From NCBI GenBank assembly GCA_035771175.1, contig CM069610.1, forward strand, positions 25,448,501-25,512,500: a DNA stretch of 64,000 nucleotides, in the 5' to 3' direction. The translations under genes were made by a program, and so were the position numbers. This stretch comes from Paratinospora sagittata (taxonomy: Eukaryota > Streptophyta > Magnoliopsida > Ranunculales > Menispermaceae). The notes under the pieces were generated by a model. The model saw nothing but the letters and a program-made list of their open reading frames with translations, did no database searches and was not told where the DNA came from. Numbering within the stretch: the stretch's first letter is position 1; each line of letters opens with the position of its first letter. Shown in pieces: positions 61,809-64,000 of the stretch.

Positions 61809-62994
61809 CATTTTGTACTCTCTTGCCCTTTAACCCGCAACTTCTAATTTTATAAAACATTCATTCTCTGATTTTCAAAAATACAACACACACGATTTTT
61901 GCAAGTTAGATTGAGCTTTCCAAAGAGTTTTTCAAGAGAAGAAAGTATTGATTCTTGCATTTGTGAAAACAAGCTTCGAATAGAATCAAAATTGCAATCT
62001 GTCTTGATGATAACGTCGTTGATCAGCAAGTTCTTCATTTTATCCCATTTGTGCTTAGATTTGCAGAGGGTATCCATTGTTTTAAGTTGTAAGTATATAT
62101 GAAGTGGTCTCGGTAAGATAACACAACAAAAAAGAAGTCATCAATTGTCTTGCTTCAAGAACACATCAAACAACAGCTTTCGAAGTCTACAAAGATTAAG
62201 CTAAAAGAACGAAGACATATCTCATGCTAGGTAAGGCATTAGTTTGATCTTTGGTGTGTAGGGTAACCTCTCGATCAATCTCAGCACTAAAACTCTGAAA
62301 TCTGCAAAGTCTTCAAAATCACTTCGATATAGTATTTCCTTTTGAAAAAATGTTTTCCGAAAGGTTTTAATCATAATTTCAATGAGTTTTGAATTATTTA
62401 AAAGTTTTTAATCTTATACAATATGTTTTGAGTTAATGGAATGGTTCTTGAGTGTCAAAATATTAATTTTACAAAAATAAGGCTATCCAGCAATTTGCCA
62501 AAATTTTCCTGATGGCACTAGCGCACTATCAGTGTTGATAGCACGCTGATAGGGTTCTATAACAAAACATTTGTTTTTCTGAAAAATTGTCTATACCGCG
62601 CTATCCCCTTTGATACTTCGCTATAAAGCAGTTGCCGTGATCTTTCCATTTTTAGTAAAATGGGCAATAGCGCGCTATAGGCCTCGATAACACGCTATCG
62701 GAAAGTCCGTAAAACTCAAGTTCTCGGGTTTGTGTATATCGATCTGCTATAGCATGCTATCTGTCAATTGAGAACGTGATACACAACCCACTAGCACGCT
62801 ATCCACGTCTGAGAAAAAAATATGATATTTCTAACGAGAAAAATGTGGGCACTTCTGCTTGCTCAATTTTTCTATTCCTTATACAATTTCTCGAGGTTAT
62901 CTTAATTGAAATATGCTCTACTAACACCTAGATGATTCCCACTGTCTCGCACGCCCAAAACAACTTTAGATTAAACAATGTTTTGAATTCAAAT
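61809..62994 (-). repeat. Inverted monomer Ib (A), complete
   Basis: 1,186 bp. On the - strand: GATGACTTC, AAAAGGAAATAC, CGAGAACTTGAG and GAGCATATTTC are private. Carries GTTTTCACAAATG, so the 75-codon frame is open. ACCTCGAG is shared with Ia. Confidence 0.95.
61850..62077 (-). other. 75-codon frame, intact copy in inverted monomer Ib
   Basis: The frame starts at 62077 on the - strand with Met-Asp-Thr-Leu, carries KHKWDK and ends MNVL. Those three variants are otherwise seen only at the far left of the window (MDTL in U1, MDTH in U3, KHKW in U2, MNVL in U1-U3, U5 and U6). The neighbouring inverted copy Ic has a stop at codon 39 (TCATAAATG). Function unknown. Confidence 0.3.
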
Positions 62995-64000
62995 CATTTT
63001 GTACTCTCTTGCCCTTTAACCCGCAACTTCTAATTTTATAAAACATTCATTCTCTGATTTTCAAAAATACAACACACACGATTTTTGCAAGTTAGATTGA
63101 GCTTTCCAAAGAGTTTTTCAAGAGAAGAAAGTATTGATTCTTGCATTTATGAAAACAAGCTTCGAATAGAATCAAAATTGCAATCTGTCTTGATGATAAC
63201 GTCGTTGATCAGCAAGTTCTTCATTTTATCCCTTTTGTGCTTAGATTTGCAGAGGCTATCCATTGTTTTATGTTGTAAGTATATATGAAGTGGTCTCGGT
63301 AAGATAACACAACAAAAAAGAAGACATCAATTGTCTTGCTCCAAGAACACATCGAACAACAGCTTTCGAAGTCTACAAAGATTAAGCCAAAAGAACGAAG
63401 ACATATCTCATGCTAGGTAAGGCGTTAGTTTGATCTTTGGTGTGTAGGGTAACCTCTCGATCAATCTCAGCACTAAAACTCTGAAATCTGCAAAGTCGTC
63501 AAAATCACTTCGATATAGTATTTCATTTTGTAAAATTTGTTTTCCGAAAGGTTTTAATCATAATTTCAATGAGTTTTGAATTATTTAAAAGTTTTTAATC
63601 TTATACAATATGTTTTGAGTTAATGGAATGGTTCTTGAGTGTCAAAATATTAATTTTACAAAAATAAGGCTATCCAGCAATTTGCCAAAATTTTCCTGAT
63701 GGCACTAGCGCACTATCAGTGTTGATAGCACGCTGATAGGGTTCTATAACAAAACATTTGTTTTTCTGAAAAATTGTCTATACCGCGCTATCCCCTTTGA
63801 TACTTCGCTATAAAGCAGTTGCCGTGATCTTTCCATTTTTAGTAAAATGGGCAATAGAGCGCTATAGGCCTCGATAACACGCTATCGGAAAGTCAATAAA
63901 ACTCGAGCTCTCGGGTTTGTGTATATCGATCTGCTATAGCATGCTATCTGTCAATTGAGAACGTGATACACAACCCACTAGCACGCTATCCACGTCTGAG
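62995..64000 (-). repeat. Inverted monomer Ic (A), cut by the window edge
   Basis: 1,006 bp present. On the - strand: TTTTCATAAATG (stop at codon 39), AACATAAAAC, CTTGGAGCAAG (also in U4), TTTTGGCTTAATC, GACGACTTTGC, GCGCTCTATTG and ATTGACTTTCC are distinguishing. Confidence 0.95.

Larger units (their letters stand above)
61135..64000 (-). repeat. Inverted part of the same satellite array (monomers Ia-Ic)
   Basis: From 61135 the same monomer is read on the - strand: GAATTCAAAT, the reverse complement of the monomer start, occurs at 61799-61808 and 62985-62994, and the 75-codon frame runs right to left. The spacing of successive landmarks is 1,186 bp (61140, 62326, 63512). All three copies carry subfamily A markers, unlike the forward copies next to them. 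The array continues past the right edge. Confidence 0.97.

Noticed and set aside
61135..64000. Inverted arm as a sequencing fold-back artefact (same molecule read twice)
   Set aside because: The right arm differs from the left at many subfamily markers and diverges just outside the 88-bp core, so it is not a second read of the same strand. A misassembly between two arrays is not excluded.

Overview
The whole window is one satellite-DNA array. I see no conventional gene, rRNA, tRNA, CRISPR array or intact transposon. A monomer of about 1,186 bp (individual copies 1,173-1,189 bp) is repeated head-to-tail 51 full times plus a 669-bp partial copy on the + strand (1-61134). The array then flips and runs in the opposite orientation to the end of the window: a 674-bp partial, one full copy and a 1,006-bp copy cut by the window edge (61135-64000). 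Monomers are numbered U1-U52 (forward) and Ia-Ic (inverted), taking the conserved ATTTGAATTC as an arbitrary first base. The organism is a eukaryote, most likely a plant: long AT-rich satellite, multi-monomer higher-order repeats, no prokaryotic coding sequence, and a recurrent start codon in an AAAACAATGG context favoured by plants. I cannot name the species or the satellite family.

Each monomer has the same layout (positions within the monomer). 1-190 is AT-rich. About 193-518 is a field of eight imperfect copies of a 12-bp palindromic box (ideal form ATAGCGCGCTAT), of which 297-518 is three 74-bp subrepeats carrying two boxes each. 520-620 is very AT-rich. About 621-773 holds a 50-codon frame. 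775-916 is a pyrimidine-rich leader, and 917-1144 is a 75-codon frame starting at AAAACAATGG. Whether either frame is translated cannot be decided here; the protein sequences match nothing I recognise.

Region by region: U1-U31 (1-36756) are subfamily A, in which 28 of 31 copies keep the 75-codon frame open. U31-U34 (35571-40302) are a transition in which subfamily B markers appear stepwise. U32-U52 (36757-61134) are subfamily B, where all 20 copies that include the frame carry the same TGA at codon 38. Nested in A is a three-monomer higher-order repeat (about 3,556 bp, 11856-22524), followed by several single-monomer duplications (23.4-34.6 kb). Nested in B is a very homogeneous four-monomer higher-order repeat (4,746-4,748 bp, 40303 to about 53000).

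The orientation switch at 61134/61135 makes an 88-bp perfect inverted repeat with a 5-bp spacer (61047-61227). The junction shows a 3-bp ATC microhomology expected of a fold-back or template-switch event. The inverted arm is subfamily A although the forward arm beside it is subfamily B, so it is not a plain mirror copy of its neighbour. The features fit a satellite evolving by unequal exchange, gene conversion and inversion; nothing in the window shows genes working together.
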